A stretch of DNA of 64,000 nt from Odontocerum albicorne (Eukaryota; Arthropoda; Insecta; Trichoptera; Odontoceridae): positions 37,627,994-37,691,993 of the forward strand of contig OX463848.1 in assembly GCA_949825065.1 (NCBI GenBank), written 5' to 3'. The notes under the pieces were generated by a model. It had not been told where the DNA came from and did not search any database. It saw only the letters and a list, made by a program, of their open reading frames with translations. The position numbers were made by a program, and so were the translations under genes. Below are positions 41,300-50,923 of this stretch, in pieces (position 1 is the stretch's first letter; the number at the start of each line of letters is the position of its first letter).

Positions 41300-41640
41300 A
41301 AAGGAATGCTACAGATCAGATCACAGGCGTTTGTGCACCCCGCGAGGAACACGTTAAAAAACAAGTTATTTGAAGTGGACACTCAAATTATTAAACAGAG
41401 GTTATTGCCAACCACCTTCCTATTTTATAATCACAACTCGTATGATTTCTTTAACTTTCTGTGTTTCCTTCATCTCTTTGATTCTACTCCATCACTCACA
41501 TTTGCACTTATTGTTTGTTTTGTAATTGTTTCTTCATTCATTTGTTCTACATGCCCAAATCATTTAAGAGTATTCATGTTTGTCTTACTCTCAATACTGT
41601 CTTAAACCTTCCTTCCCTGCGATGTGTAAGTAGTACACAT
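41300..41640 (-). mobile_element. Possible LINE remnant
   Basis: Base pattern (TTTGTTCTACATGCCCAAATC, CTTTAACTTTCTG) resembles the decayed LINE tails at 3,100-3,350 and 5,430-5,600 on the minus strand. No protein motif is clear enough to quote. Confidence 0.3.
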
Positions 41641-43100
41641 TGCTTCTAAAAACTTTAATATCTCTATAAATATTATATAATAAATATGTTACTGGGTTCA
41701 GATTTTAGGTATTCATCCGTAATACATTTACGCACTGAATGTAAAAATAATATTAATAATAATTAGCACTTACCGGCCAAAATATTTTGGGAAAATCGGG
41801 AATAAATTCACCAATACAATCAAACGTGTGCCAGTGTGTGACGTAGGTATATTCATTCTAAAAACCACTATGGACGAGGAAGCGACGCTATTCACGTCTC
41901 ACTCTCCCTCTACTTCGGTATATGGGAACGCAAGAAATATAATCTCGCTTCAGTAGCTCGCGGGCATCCTTTTGAGGTGGTCTCTTCGCCCGTTTTGTGA
42001 ACGTCGGCCGATGGTTTTTTTCATGTTTTCAGCAATTAAATTTCAATCATTATCACTTTTGACTTCAAATTTAATTATAATAATTTAAGCGATTGGCTAT
42101 GAATATTCTTAACTTTTCGATATTAAATCGCTCATTTTTTACATGAGTATTGATGTGTATTTAATACACAGCACCGGAACGCGCGATTTTTTTAGCACAG
42201 AAAGGGAAAAGTTAAATTCACGCATTTCTACAACGTTTATTCGACTATTTTCAGTATTTTTTTATGTCCACGTTTTAATCCCATACCATACGCCATTTGA
42301 TATTCCTTGCAATTTTTATATCATCCGAGAAAATCATATCTCAATAAGTGATATTAAGAAGTCAATAATCATATATTAATCAAAATCTGCGGTTTCGCCA
42401 AGCGATCACAGTTTTAAATTAATTTCCGGTAGTTCCTAATGCATACATATTACATTAAACATACCATTAGTATAAAAATTCTTATGCAACACGACGTAAC
42501 GTACCCTTTTTTTATATGCAAAAACCGTAAAAAATCTTCCATTTATCCCTTTTCAAACTAAAACCGACAAAATGAGACGGCATCCCGTGTAGGAAATGGA
42601 AAAAAAATGTCTTTGCCCGCGGGAACAAAAATACGTGTTCGTCAGATACGCGAAATGGAGTCGGAAATAATTCTAGCGAGGGTGGCGAAGGCTGTATTCA
42701 AAACCATGTTTGGTGTGAAAAATTGTGGGGACCGGATGCGGTTTGATTTTGAACGCAATGAATTGTAAATAAGTTTTATTTATTCTTCGATTCATGTGCC
42801 TACTTCCACAAAATTCAGGGGATTTTTTTTATTCCTACGAGGATTTGATATGGTATTTTCCATGGATCCTAAAATTAAGAATTAAGTTCGTTGTAGCTTT
42901 GCAGATATAATTATTAACTTTCACAGGCTTGCAAAATTAAGAGTCATAGAAAGTTTTTTTTAAATTTTTACTCAATTAAAAAAAATTAGGGTACTGAAAA
43001 AAAAAACAGTGCTCAGTGTGATTTTCCCCAGCCTGCATTGTATTTTTTTACTAAGTGAACGTGATGAGATTGAATTGAATAATAATGACAAAAAGACAAT
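41641..43100. other. Unassigned stretch
   Basis: About 1.4 kb with no recognised gene, repeat pair or element. 41,860-42,010 and 42,570-42,720 are GC-richer than the surroundings and have no partner here; they are the best places in the left half to look for host sequence. Confidence 0.45.
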
Positions 43101-43468
43101 TTATAAAGTGTTGTTTAAAGAATAGCCTCTCAACTTATAAAGTGTTGTTTAAAGAGTAGCCTCTTAACTTACAAAGTGTTGTTTAAAGAGTAGCCTCTCA
43201 ACTTACAAAGTGTTTTTTAAAGAGTAGCCTCTTAAACTTACAGTGTTGTTTAAAGAGTAGCCTCTCAACTTATAAAGTGTTATTTAAATAGAGTCTCTCA
43301 ACTTATATTGCGTTGTTTAAAGAGTAGCCTCTCAACTTATAAATTGTTGTTTAAAGAGTAGCCTCTCAACGTATAAAGTGTTGTTTAAAGAGTAGCCTCT
43401 CAACTTATAAAGTGTTATTTAAGTAGTACTATCTCAACTTATAAAGTGTTGTTCAAAGAGTAGCCCTC
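43101..43468. repeat. 34-bp tandem repeat, about 11 copies
   Basis: Consensus TTATAAAGTGTTGTTTAAAG then AGTAGCCTCTCAAC. Units vary by single substitutions and 1-3 bp indels, more than in the other minisatellites. Confidence 0.93.
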
Positions 43469-43850
43469 CTCAAGGGAACAACTCGTGATTCGAACTCACT
43501 TCTAACCCACACTTTAATTGACTAAAATATTACAAAAAAGAAAGAAAATTTTAGCCATAAATATTTAAAATATTACAATTTTGTTTGAAAGGAGAGAAAA
43601 GTAGTGGCCGCGGTCATTCAATTAGGTTCCCATCTAGCGCGATCTACACTAGAAGATCGAAAACTCCTTATTTTTTTAAGAGCGCAACACTACGTAGTGA
43701 TCAAGAAGGAACTGCCCTAAGGGATTTCTTCTCCGGCAGCAACACGCCTGAGTGAAAAGAATAGTAGCGACGACGGGCTTTAGCTCCGACATCACAGGAG
43801 AAAGAAAATAGCTCGCAGCGAAGTTAATATACTTACAAAGCAAGTTAAGG
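43469..43850 (+). repeat. Dispersed repeat DR3, parts b and a contiguous
   Basis: Part b (43,469-43,640, with TTCGAACTCACTTC and GTAGTGGCCGCGGTCATT) is followed directly by part a (43,640-43,850, with CACTAGAAGATCGAAAACTC and AGCGACGACGGGC). The 25-kb locus has the two parts separated and in the opposite order. Confidence 0.65.
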
Positions 43851-44149
43851 TGTGGTGACGATGCATTAAGCGATCGTGTACGTCAAATATAGTTTAAAAA
43901 AATAACGTTATATAGTTATATGACACTGGAAGATGGTGTCCGCTCTGCAAGGCCGATTGCCTCTTATGACAATTAAATCAAAACTGATCAATAATCACTC
44001 TTCCACGACACGAGATAATGCTGAGATATGTTACTTAAAATATCGGAAACCGCTATGCACGGGTATTTGGTATTGTTTTACGTTTGATTTTAATCTAAAA
44101 AACGAAATTACTTTATGGATAATCAATATAATTTAGAACTAGAAATACT
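43851..44149. other. Unassigned
   Basis: Nothing recognised. Confidence 0.4.
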
Positions 44150-44545
44150 TAACTGTAAGTAAAAAATGCATCCTACTAGTACTAACATATGGATGCGAAA
44201 CATAGACGCTTTCTGTGCAAAAGAAACAAAAGCTACAGACAACATAACGCAGCGTGGAGAAGTGCATGCCAGGAGAGACCGCAAATGTAATGAAAGGATA
44301 CGCGCCCAAATAAAAGATGACGATGTTACAGAGGTCGCAAAAAGACTGAAGTAGAAGTGGGCTGGACATCGTTGGACGTATGAAGTAATCCAGTGGTACC
44401 CAATAGGCCTGTAAGAAGACAACTAGGCTTGTAAGAAGACAAAATACACGTTGGGTGGACGAGATACGTAAGCAAGCAGCGATTAAGCGGCAGTAATGCG
44501 CAAAGGACAGGATTTGTTGGAAACAACTTGGAGAGGCATATTTCC
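44150..44545 (+). mobile_element. RTE-like LINE reverse-transcriptase C-terminal region
   Basis: Frames in order: CILLVLTYGCET, TLSVQKKQKLQTTQRS, then DDDVTEVAKRLK, KWAGH, RWVDEIRKQAA and GEAYFLQ. This is the typical LTYG-ETWTL ... WAGHVAR ... RW-DDI-K-AG ... LGEAY-QQ order of insect RTE-type proteins. Stops and frameshifts throughout. Four overlapping frames on either strand are shadows. Confidence 0.8.
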
Positions 44546-45059
44546 TGCAGTGAAATGATTAAGTGAAAAACACCTAACATTTTAGAAAATTGCTTAGTGT
44601 TCAACCAGCTCCAATTAAAAATAAAACACGTCAACGTGTATCGCCCATCGCCCAGTTGTGAATAAAAAAACCGCGATACATTTTTTATCCTTTTATGGGA
44701 AAATAAATGGCATGGCGAATAAATACCCGTCAGATGCAATCAGCTGCCTTTTGGAGGCCTACACCGACTCGGAACTTTATCGGGAAATGGGGAAATCCAT
44801 GGGTACCTTTCATTTAAGGGAGTTTAGGAGGGGGCTGATTTTATTATCGTTATGAGCTATTTCAGGCAATAATTTTCTGCAAATTTTTAAAAATGAAGGC
44901 GAAGATAATATTGAACGTCGAAATATTTTTGCAAAAATAAAAAGAGTATTTTTTTCATGTAATATCTCCTTTAGGTAGCTTTTCAGAAAGTAAAAGTTTA
45001 TTTTAAAAGTACAAAGAAATCGATAAAAGAAATATTTCTATTAATTACAATTTTCGACC
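44546..45059. other. Unassigned; one doubtful short frame
   Basis: A 65-codon plus-strand frame (44,658-44,855; contains MANKYPSDAISCLLEAYTDS) is less low-complexity than most here but matches nothing I know and lacks visible splice or promoter context. Confidence 0.35.
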
Positions 45060-45175
45060 TCTTCCTAAGAGGCTTGTGTGATAAGACTTTAAGCCCGAGG
45101 GCTGCAGGTGCAATTCTTGTTGAGGCCTTCTTTTTAAATAGGGTTACATTCTGGTTTTCGTTTAAGGTATCTTTT
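45060..45175 (+). mobile_element. SINE-A, partial copy
   Basis: TGTGATAAGACTTTAAGCCC (A-box side), GGGCTGCAGGTGCAATTC (B box), then GGGTTACATTCTGG and TTTAAGGTATC follow the SINE-A order. The tail is missing. Confidence 0.55.
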
Positions 45176-45309
45176 TAACGTAATAAATGTATGTTTATAA
45201 GAACTGACCACTACATGACAATACATTAGTTGTGCTATAAACAAATAAATATTTATTTTTGATGATGAATGATATTATTGACTGTATCTTTTTTTTAATT
45301 CAAAATAAA

Positions 45310-45428
45310 ATATATGACTGAGTTATAAGTATCCTGTGTCGTTCGAGGGGAATACCAAAGCGCGGAGTTCGAATCGACGACCTTCCACGCGGAAGTCCAG
45401 TGCGTTACCACGCGGGCATGCACCTCTT
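45310..45428 (-). mobile_element. SINE-B, copy 2
   Basis: Minus strand from 45,428: GAGGTGCATGCCCGCGTGG (A box), ACTTCCGCGTGGAAGG, TCGATTCGAACTCCGCG (B box), then ACTCAGTCATATA as in copy 1 at 15,968-16,126. Confidence 0.75.
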
Positions 45429-45589
45429 TAAATGCATTAACCTTTCATCACACATTGCTTGTATTATCCAAGCCTATTTATTATTAGTTTGCATCCCCAC
45501 AGCGAATATTTTCGTTGTACTGAAATTTTTATTTCGTTAAAATGGGATGGAATCGTAATACATATTTTTCTTTATTTTGGTTTAAAAAA

Positions 45590-45735
45590 TCATATAAACA
45601 AACCATCATGCCGTCTCCCTATCGGGCTAGGCAGATAAGAGAGGAACGCTAGAATTTCCCATTGCGACACACATCTTTCCCCTTTTCTACAACCATACTC
45701 CTACGATTTTTCTGATTTTTATATTTTCTTCTTTC
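45590..45735 (-). mobile_element. LINE tail fragment
   Basis: The minus strand ends SYLPSPIGRRHDGLF in one frame, like the terminal residues of the LINE tails in this window (compare 2,975-3,040). Very short. Confidence 0.4.
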
Positions 45736-45749
45736 ATAAAATCATATTT

Positions 45750-46566
45750 ATTTTTTATTTAACACTTTTATTGTAAATACAATCTGGCGGGTGAATTGCC
45801 AGGCGGCAATCTCTTCCAACCAACCAGACAAAAGTAAATGAAGCAAGTTATTATAAATCATTCAAATGACTATCGATCCCCACTAAATTCATAAACACAT
45901 ACGTGAGCATATGCCCATGAACCCCACAAAGACGGACAATCACCCGAACATTATTTTTCATATAAAGTGAGATATCATCAATCAAAAGAAAGGTGGAGAG
46001 GAAAGGAAAACAAAAATCAGGAATGAAACACGTTATTTAACTGACTAGAATTAAGAGATTCAGTCGCTTCTTAAAGCATGCAAGGACGGAGCGAGTCTTA
46101 TATTGGTTTGTAACTGATTCCAGAGTCTCACTGCATGAACAGTAAAGGATGACGTAAAAAAAGAGAAGCGGTGAACTGGAAAGGTCAATAGACAATCTCT
46201 GTTTGAGTGTAGCGCTAATCCATGATTGGAAAGACGCTGAAAATTTTCTGCTAGATAAGTGGGCGCGGCGGTACAGTTAAGGATATTATACAAAAGAGGC
46301 CGTATGTCAATTTGACGTCTATTTCTAACATTCAACCAGTTCAATGCCTTCTGGTATGAAGTTATATGATCGTACTTACGTAGGTTGAAAATAAATCTTA
46401 AACACAAATTTTGAAGACGCTGTAATTGGTCCAGCTGTTCCTCTGTAACATCCAAGTAACATACGTCCGCATAGTCCAGAATCGGAAAGATCAGAGATTG
46501 TACGAGTAAAATTTTGGTTATATACACATCCAACCATTTGTCTTCCTCTATGACTTTTTCACTCAC
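45750..46566 (-). mobile_element. CR1/Jockey-like LINE 3' end: RT C-terminal domain plus 3' UTR
   Basis: The RT C-terminal region (46,060-46,566, 168 codons, no internal stop) reads LLVQSLIFPILDYADVCYLD, QLQRLQNLCLRFIFNLRKYD, NILNCTAAPTYL and FTVHAVRLWNQLQTNIR, a standard order for Jockey/CR1-type reverse transcriptases. A frameshift near 46,080 hides the FKKRL end. The 3' UTR (45,750-46,040) finishes with TTGTCTGGTTGGTTGGAAGA, the hairpin ATTGCC-GCCT-GGCAAT (45,795-45,810) and GATTGTATTTACAATAAAAG. That tail is the same as the SINE-A tail. The longest undamaged coding piece in the window; likely one of the younger LINE insertions. 5'-truncated. Confidence 0.85.
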
Positions 46567-46699
46567 ATAAAAAATATTCGTTGTTCTGCAAAATTCGTTA
46601 CTTCAGTATTCGTTATAACGAGATTTGACCTGTATCTTTCAAAATATTGTATGATTCGTTTAAAGTTACCATACGAGTATATAATTTTTTTTATAATTG

Positions 46700-47058
46700 T
46701 GTGCGGTATTTTGTGGAATGAACGTTTTGGTATCTCAAGAGAGATGAAGTGTGAGGGGTTTGATTCGCGTGATATATACTCGTACATATACTCGTATAAT
46801 TGAGTGTCACAGTTCGTCAGGTTGATGAGAATATGTAACGGGGTTTTGTATTATAAAAAATCGGAAAGAAACGTTTATTTTTTTTTTCATGCTATATGTC
46901 CTCATTGAGATACAGGAAAAAGCCTAGTTTACTGGGGACACGACAAATAAAAGGCAACAAACCCAAGTCTTTTAGAATTATGTGTCAAAATTAAATTGTC
47001 TCTTGTTTTCTCACATATTGCGTACTCGTAAACATAAATTTCTTGTTATGTACTCGTG
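46700..47058 (+). mobile_element. Rep-T copy 5, with intact 3' tail leading into (AAAAT)n
   Basis: Plus-strand order: TGTGCGGTATTTTGTGG, GATGAAGTGTGAGGGGTTTG, GGTTGATGAGAATATGTAAC, CCTAGTTTACTGGGGACACG, AACAAACCCAAGTC, then GAATAAATAAAATAAAAT at 47,057 onward. Collinear with copies 2 and 4. Confidence 0.75.
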
Positions 47059-47595
47059 AATAAATAAAATAAAATAAAATAAAATAACATAAAATAAAAT
47101 GAAATAAAACAAAATAAAATATTATAAAATAAAATAAAATAAAATAAAATAAAATAAAATAAAATAAAATAAAATAAAATAAAATAAAATAAAATAAAAT
47201 AAAATAAAATAAAATAAAATAAAATAAAATAAAATAAAATAAAATAAAATAAAATAAAATAAAATAAAATAAAATAAAATAAAATAAAATAAAATAAAAT
47301 AAAATAAAATAAAATAAAATAAAATAAAATAAAATAAAATAAAATAAAATAAAATAAAATAAAATAAAATAAAATAAAATATTATAAAATAAAATAAAAT
47401 AAAATAAAATAAAATAAAATAAAATAAAATAAAATAAAATAAAATAAAATAAAATAAAATAAAATAAAATAAAATAAAATAAAATAAAATAAAATAAAAT
47501 AAAATAAAATAAAATAAAATAAAATAAAATAAAATAAAATAAAATAAAATAAAATAAAATAAAATAAAATAAAATTAAATAAAATAAATAAATAA
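47059..47595. repeat. (AAAAT)n pentanucleotide microsatellite, about 535 bp
   Basis: More than 100 repeats of AAAAT, broken by a few variants (AACAT, GAAAT, AAAAC, ATTAT) mainly near the left end and at about 47,120 and 47,380. The last units decay to AAATAAAT. The minus-strand frame (FILFY repeats, 84 codons) is accidental. Confidence 0.97.
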
Positions 47596-47837
47596 TAGTA
47601 TAAATAGGCCGAAACCCGTACGATGGTTGTCACCAAAGAAATAATACGAGAATTGAATTTTGAATACGAGAGAGCGAGAGACGAATACTTAGATTCTCTG
47701 CGAAAGTAATTCGAAATTTGTATCTCGGTGGGTCCGTGATAACTGAACGAATTTTAAATACCTAGCTAACAATTTTTGAACCGGTGTAAAAGGGGACGAT
47801 GTATAAATGATATATATATATAAACAAATTCTATATT
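47596..47837. other. Unassigned
   Basis: GAGAGAGCGAGAGACG patch, otherwise AT-rich. No feature recognised. Confidence 0.4.
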
Positions 47838-48010
47838 TATGAATATATATTTTCATAAGAATGGCCAGGGACAGTATCCCCCAAGCAAGCAGACCTCCAG
47901 GACGACCTCCCAAAAGATGGAAAGACAGCTGGCAGTCGACGTCGCAAGAGGCAAACAATGATGCAGGACCATAACAGGCCAACAGGCCTAAAATAAGATG
48001 AAGAAGAAGA
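47838..48010 (+). mobile_element. LINE reverse-transcriptase C-terminal tail
   Basis: One frame reads MARDSIPQASRPPGRPPKRW followed by KDSWQS, a GRP-KRW-type basic tail of insect LINE proteins, with a GATGAAGAAGAAGA 3' tail. 5'-truncated. The minus-strand frames here are shadows. Confidence 0.65.
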
Positions 48011-48559
48011 TATTATCATAAATGTAGTATTTGTTTTACTTCCGTGAATATTTCACGGGCTGCAACTAGTAGATTAAAACATAAAATAACATAAACATAA
48101 GTCCCGACCCTCTTAAAAACTAAATTTAAAAAGTTGATCTCATTCTACGCGAGAAACTCTGCGCGCTAAAAACAAAGCTGGATACTTTTAGCAAAGAAGT
48201 GGTCCAGTACATCAATCAAACGACCAAACTACAGGAATACAAACATATCTTTAACAAACCAATTTGAAATTTTCCCGCCAAAACTCCCCGTAATATTTCT
48301 ATACTTAATTTAATATTCAGAATAGAATATTTTCATAACATTTACGTGCTACAATACTCTTTGTATCTTCCTTTTGCTTAGCATTCCTATCACAAATGTA
48401 CATACATATTCTTTCCGCTGAGATTCCCATATATTTCTGTTACTCCAATTCTTTTTTTATTCCTCATACCTGACTAAATTTGAATATTTTATTTTAAATC
48501 TGACATATATAACTGTACTGTTATTATTTTTTAAGTTTATCATCAAATACATAATTGGG
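48011..48559. other. Flank of the satellite array, unassigned
   Basis: AT-rich. A short uninterrupted frame near 48,195-48,310 (KRPNYRNTNISLTNQFEIFP) hints at a decayed mobile-element protein but I cannot place it. Confidence 0.4.
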
Positions 48560-48960
48560 ATCAAAAACACAAAAAAATGTTGAATAAATAAAAATTCTGT
48601 CGTGATGTAGTACATACTCGTATATTCGTAAAATAAGTGGTCAATGGCAGTTTTTTTAGTGAAAAGTGTGAAATTTTTGTCTATTATTAACGAATGGTCC
48701 TACGTTTACAGAAATTTTTGACGTTTTGTATTATAAAAGACGCAAATGCGTTTTTATCACACATTTGTCATGATTCATCGATAATCCTTACATTTTTGTA
48801 CGTAAGTGGTAGATTTCTTGGTAAAAAGAGTAAAATTCATAAAACTGAAAAATATTCATGCAAAAGATTGAAATATCTCAAAATTAGACGTTTAGAATGA
48901 AAAACACGAACAAATAATCATTCTGTTGTGCTTTTCTACATATATTTATCATTTTAGTAG

Positions 48961-50923
48961 CCAATGGCAGATTTTCGAGTGAAAAGTATGAGGTTTCCGT
49001 CTATTATTAACAAATGCTCCTACATATATAGAAAGTTTTGACGTTCAATATCATTATTGCCACGAATGCGGTTCGATTAAACATTTGTAATGCATTATTG
49101 ATAATCCCTACATTTTTGTAAGAAAGTTTGAAATATTTGAAGGTAAAAAGTAGTAAAACTCATTCAACCTAAAAAAAATGATGCTAAAGATTGAAATATC
49201 TCCAAATTAGACTTTTGGAATGAAAAACGCGAAAACTGGTTGAACAAATATTAATTATGTAATGAATTAATACATATATTCGTCCAATTGGTCGTCAATG
49301 GCAGTTTTTTGAGTGAAAAGTATGAAATTTCTGTCTATTATTAACGAATGGTCCTACGTTTACAGAAATATTTGACGTTTTGTATTATAAAAGACGCAAA
49401 TGCGTTTCTGTCACACATTTGTCATGATTCATCGATAATCCTTACATTTTTGTACGAATGTGGTAGATTTCTTGGTAAAAAGAAGTAAAATTCATAAAAC
49501 TGAAAAATATTCATGCAAAAGATTGAAATATCTCAAAATTAGACGTTTAGAATGAAAAACACGAACAAATAATCATTCTGTTGTGCTTTTCTACATATAT
49601 TTATCATTTTAGTAGCCAATGGCAGATTTTCGAGTGAAAAGTATGAGGTTTCCGTCTATTATTAACAAATGCTCCTACATATATAGAAAGTTTTGACGTT
49701 CAATATCATTATTGCCACGAATGCGGTTCGATTAAACATTTGTAATGCATTATTGATAATCCCTACATTTTAGTAAGAAAGTTTGAAATATTTGAAGGTA
49801 AAAAGTAGTAAAACTCATTCAACCTAAAAAAAATGATGCTAAAGATTGAAATATCTCCAAATTAGACTTTTGGAATGAAAAACGCGAAAACTGGTTGAAC
49901 AAATATTAATTATGTAATGAATTAATACATATATTCGTCCAATTGGTCGTCAATGGCAGTTTTTTGAGTGAAAAGTATGAAATTTCTGTGTATTATTAAC
50001 GAATGGTCCTACGTTTACAGAAAGATTTGACGTTTTGTATTATAAAAGACGCAAATGCGTTTCTGTCACACATTTGTCATGATTCATCGATAATCCTTAC
50101 ATTTTTGTACGAATGTGGTAGATTTCTTGGTAAAAAGAAGTAAAATTCATAAAACTGAAAAATATTCATGCAAAAGATTGAAATATCTCAAAATTAGACG
50201 TTAAGAATGAAAAACACGAAAATTGGTAGAACAAATAATAATTCTGTACTGCTTTTCTACATATATTCGTCATTTTAGTAGCCAATGGCAGTTTTTCGAG
50301 TGAAAAGTATGAAGTTTCCGTCGATTATTAACAAATGGTCCTACATATATTGAAGGTTTTGACGTTTTGTATTATACACATTTGTCATGATTCATCGATA
50401 ATCCTTCCAGTTTTGTACGAAAGTGGAGGATTTGTAGGTAAAAAATAGTGAAATTTATTCGAACTGAAAAATATTGATGCAAAAAATTGAAATATATCTC
50501 AATTTGACATTCAGAATGAAAAACACGAAAACTCATTGAACAAATAATAATTCTGTAGTGCTTTTCTACATATATTCGTCATTTTAGTAGCCAATGGCAG
50601 ATTTTCGAGTGAAAAGTATGAAGTTTCCGTCGATTATTAACAAATGGTCCAACGTATATAGAAGGTTTTGACGTTTTGTATTATAATTTACGCGAATGCG
50701 TATTTATCACACATTTGTCATGATTCATCGATAATCCTTACATTTTTGTACGAAAGTGGCAGATATGTTGGTAAAAAATAGTGAAATTCATTCGAACTGA
50801 AAAATATTGATGCAAAAAATTAGAATATCTAAAAATTAGACGTTTAGAATGAAAAACACAAAAACTCGTTGAACAAATAATATTTCTGTGCTGCTTTTCT
50901 ACATATATTAGTCATTTAAGTAG
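48961..50923 (+). repeat. Higher-order repeat 1, copy 1 (1,963 bp, six monomers)
   Basis: Monomer starts at 48,961, 49,295, 49,616, 49,950, 50,282 and 50,591 (lengths 334, 321, 334, 332, 309, 333). Two types alternate in the first four monomers: one with CAATATCATTATTGCCACG, GCGGTTCGATTAAAC and TAAGAAAGTTTG, and one with TCAATGGCAGTTTTTTGAG. The 309-bp monomer lacks the GACGCAAATGCG segment. Confidence 0.93.

Noticed and set aside
44123..44739. Minus-strand frames of 99 and 137 codons
   Set aside because: They lie opposite an RTE-like reverse-transcriptase remnant that gives a better, ordered match on the plus strand.
44658..44855. 65-codon frame as a small host gene
   Set aside because: No recognisable domain, promoter or splice context, and no second copy; kept only as a doubtful note.
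47382..47636. 84-codon frame of FILFY repeats
   Set aside because: Direct translation of the (AAAAT)n microsatellite.
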